This document shows, piece by piece, positions 48,691 to 49,801 of a stretch of 49,801 nucleotides of DNA. Where the stretch lies: assembly GCF_001418135.1 (NCBI RefSeq), contig NZ_LIPQ01000112.1:1-49801 (forward strand), read 5' to 3'. The notes beneath the pieces are model-generated. The model did no database searches. It was not told the origin of the DNA and saw only the letters and a program-made list of their open reading frames with translations. The stretch's first letter is position 1. Each line of letters starts with the position of its first letter. The position numbers were made by a program, and so were the translations under genes. Origin of the DNA: Streptomyces aureus (GTDB lineage Bacteria > Actinomycetota > Actinomycetes > Streptomycetales > Streptomycetaceae).

Positions 48691-49801
48691 GTGAGTGGCC
48701 CCCGCTTCCGGGACGGAGACCCGCCCGCCGCGCTTCCTGGGGACGGTGTTCCGACACCCGAGGCGCCCGCCGGCGTCCCGGGTCCCCCGCCCGCCGACAG
48801 TGAAGGCCCCTCGGCGCGGGACGACTTCACCGATGGCCGGCTCGCCACCACGGTGGAGCGGCTGCGCGGCGAGGTGCGCGCCGCGCATGCGGCGGCCGAG
48901 GGGCGTGCCCTGATCGAACTCGCCAAGGGAGTCCTCGTCGAGCGCCTGGGCTGCGGCCCCGCCCAGGCGGCGCGGCAGCTCGCCGAGCTCGCCGACCGGG
49001 CCGGGCTCTCCAAACTGGAGCTGGCCGCGGACATCATCAACCAGGCGGCCCGCGACCGGGTCGCCGAGGTCACGGGCGAGTTCGTGAGGACGACCATCGG
49101 CGAGCCCGGCACCGCCGGGCCCGCCGCCTCGGTCGCCGTGCGCCTGCGCACGGCGGAGAGCGCGGCGCTCGACGCCGGCGACACCCAGGCCGTCGCCGAT
49201 TCGCTGCTCGCGCACGCCCTCGAACCCCTGGGCGCCGTCGCCGTGGCGATCTGGACCACCGGCCAGGACGCGTCGCTGAGCCTGCGCGGCCACGCCGGGT
49301 TCGGCGCCGACGAGGCGGCCCGCTGGCACTACGTACCTCCGGGGGTGACCACCGCTGCCCGGGAGGCGCTGACCGGCCGTCGCACCGTCTGGTACCCCTC
49401 CCTGGCCGCCGCGGGCATCCCCTCGATCGGACGGGCGCGCCACCCCGAGGGCGGGCGGGTCGTCGTCCCCGCCGGGACCGGCGGCCGTATCCACGGCGTC
49501 CTGGAGATCTGCTGGGCCCGCCCGCTGGACCCCCAGCCGCAGGCCGTGGAACGCCAGATCGAGGCACTCGCGGAACTCTGTGCCCACACCCTGGAGGCGC
49601 TGCCCGAGCAGGCGGCCCCGGCGCGCCCCCTCGTCCCTGTCGGGGACGGATCACCGGAGTTGGCGGAGCTCTCCGACGGGCTCTACGACCCCGCCCTCGT
49701 CCTGACCCCCCACCTGGACGATGCGGGCAGGCTCGCCGACTTCCGTATCCGGCACGCCAACGCGCACTTCCAGGACCCGGCGGGCCGGCCCCGCGGGGCC
49801 G
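48691..49801 (+). CDS. ANTAR-GAF-PAS regulatory protein, cut by the window edge
   Basis: The frame is open from GTG 48691 (GAGGAG 9 bases upstream) to the window end, at least 370 residues. A Pro-rich 45-residue start is followed by an ANTAR-type RNA-binding helical segment (ALIELAKGVLVERLGCGPAQ, then LAELADRAGLSKLELAADII), a GAF domain (about residues 140-300, ending GVLEICWARPL), and the opening of a PAS domain (LADFRIRHANAHFQDPAGRP). In Streptomyces such proteins often continue into a SpoIIE phosphatase domain, which cannot be seen here. It starts 126 bases after the hybrid kinase and may act in the same pathway. Confidence 0.8.
   Translation, partial: MSGPRFRDGDPPAALPGDGVPTPEAPAGVPGPPPADSEGPSARDDFTDGRLATTVERLRGEVRAAHAAAEGRALIELAKGVLVERLGCGPAQAARQLAELADRAGLSKLELAADIINQAARDRVAEVTGEFVRTTIGEPGTAGPAASVAVRLRTAESAALDAGDTQAVADSLLAHALEPLGAVAVAIWTTGQDASLSLRGHAGFGADEAARWHYVPPGVTTAAREALTGRRTVWYPSLAAAGIPSIGRARHPEGGRVVVPAGTGGRIHGVLEICWARPLDPQPQAVERQIEALAELCAHTLEALPEQAAPARPLVPVGDGSPELAELSDGLYDPALVLTPHLDDAGRLADFRIRHANAHFQDPAGRPRGA

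Noticed and set aside
1..49801. CRISPR array, tRNA/rRNA genes, prophage or large biosynthetic cluster
   Set aside because: No spaced identical repeats, no RNA gene signatures, no phage structural genes and no PKS, NRPS or terpene core enzymes seen.

Overview
This 49.8 kb window is high-GC actinobacterial DNA and almost certainly comes from a Streptomyces chromosome. It carries a mycothione reductase, a WhiB-family protein, an F420-type luciferase-like oxidoreductase, several SpoIIE-type phosphatases, a STAS anti-sigma antagonist and a multi-HAMP hybrid kinase. It also has the strong third-position GC bias that gives long spurious antisense ORFs over nearly every gene. No rRNA, tRNA, CRISPR array or obvious large biosynthetic cluster is visible.

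1-9.3 kb is a catabolic cluster that fits trans-4-hydroxyproline use. A divergent solute-binding lipoprotein faces a compact run of genes: a three-subunit-type dehydrogenase (DAO-type flavoprotein, small 2Fe-2S protein, FAD/BFD-like protein), a DapA-like deaminase, a hydroxyproline epimerase/proline racemase with both catalytic cysteines, an aldehyde dehydrogenase (alpha-ketoglutarate semialdehyde type) and a GntR/FCD regulator. The divergent promoter region holds three copies of AATGTGA, probably the operator. Two intergenic spacers are built from short tandem repeats.

9.4-14.5 kb holds independent small units: a GNAT-SnoaL fusion, a VOC protein, a DUF2975/HTH pair behind a palindrome-controlled promoter, an Lrp regulator divergent from a LysE exporter, and a membrane SpoIIE phosphatase. 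14.5-18.4 kb is eroded, with an IS5-type transposase remnant, an ankyrin stub, a TnsA fragment and an IS630-type remnant among hypothetical genes and a methyltransferase. 18.4-26.4 kb carries a GNAT, a secreted SGNH esterase, an old yellow enzyme divergent from MarR, a DHA2 efflux pump and a stand-alone MurE.

27-49.8 kb looks like a stress and redox island. It contains a STAS protein, VOC, a WblE-like protein, DUF1206, a zinc alcohol dehydrogenase, a translationally coupled methyltransferase-CDGSH-diiron oxygenase cassette followed by mycothione reductase, flavin-linked enzymes, SRPBCC, a class II glutamine amidotransferase, a GAF-SpoIIE phosphatase, two PRC-barrel paralogues with a SigB-like promoter, several micro-proteins, and a 1,339-residue hybrid kinase with six perfectly phased 92-residue HAMP repeats. 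The kinase is followed by an ANTAR-GAF-PAS protein that runs off the edge.

The most interesting unexplained unit is the methyltransferase-CDGSH-oxygenase cassette (32.0-34.1 kb). Its oxygenase keeps a complete seven-ligand set of the heme-oxygenase-like diiron N-oxygenase type. All functional names are inferred from sequence motifs read by eye; no database search was run.
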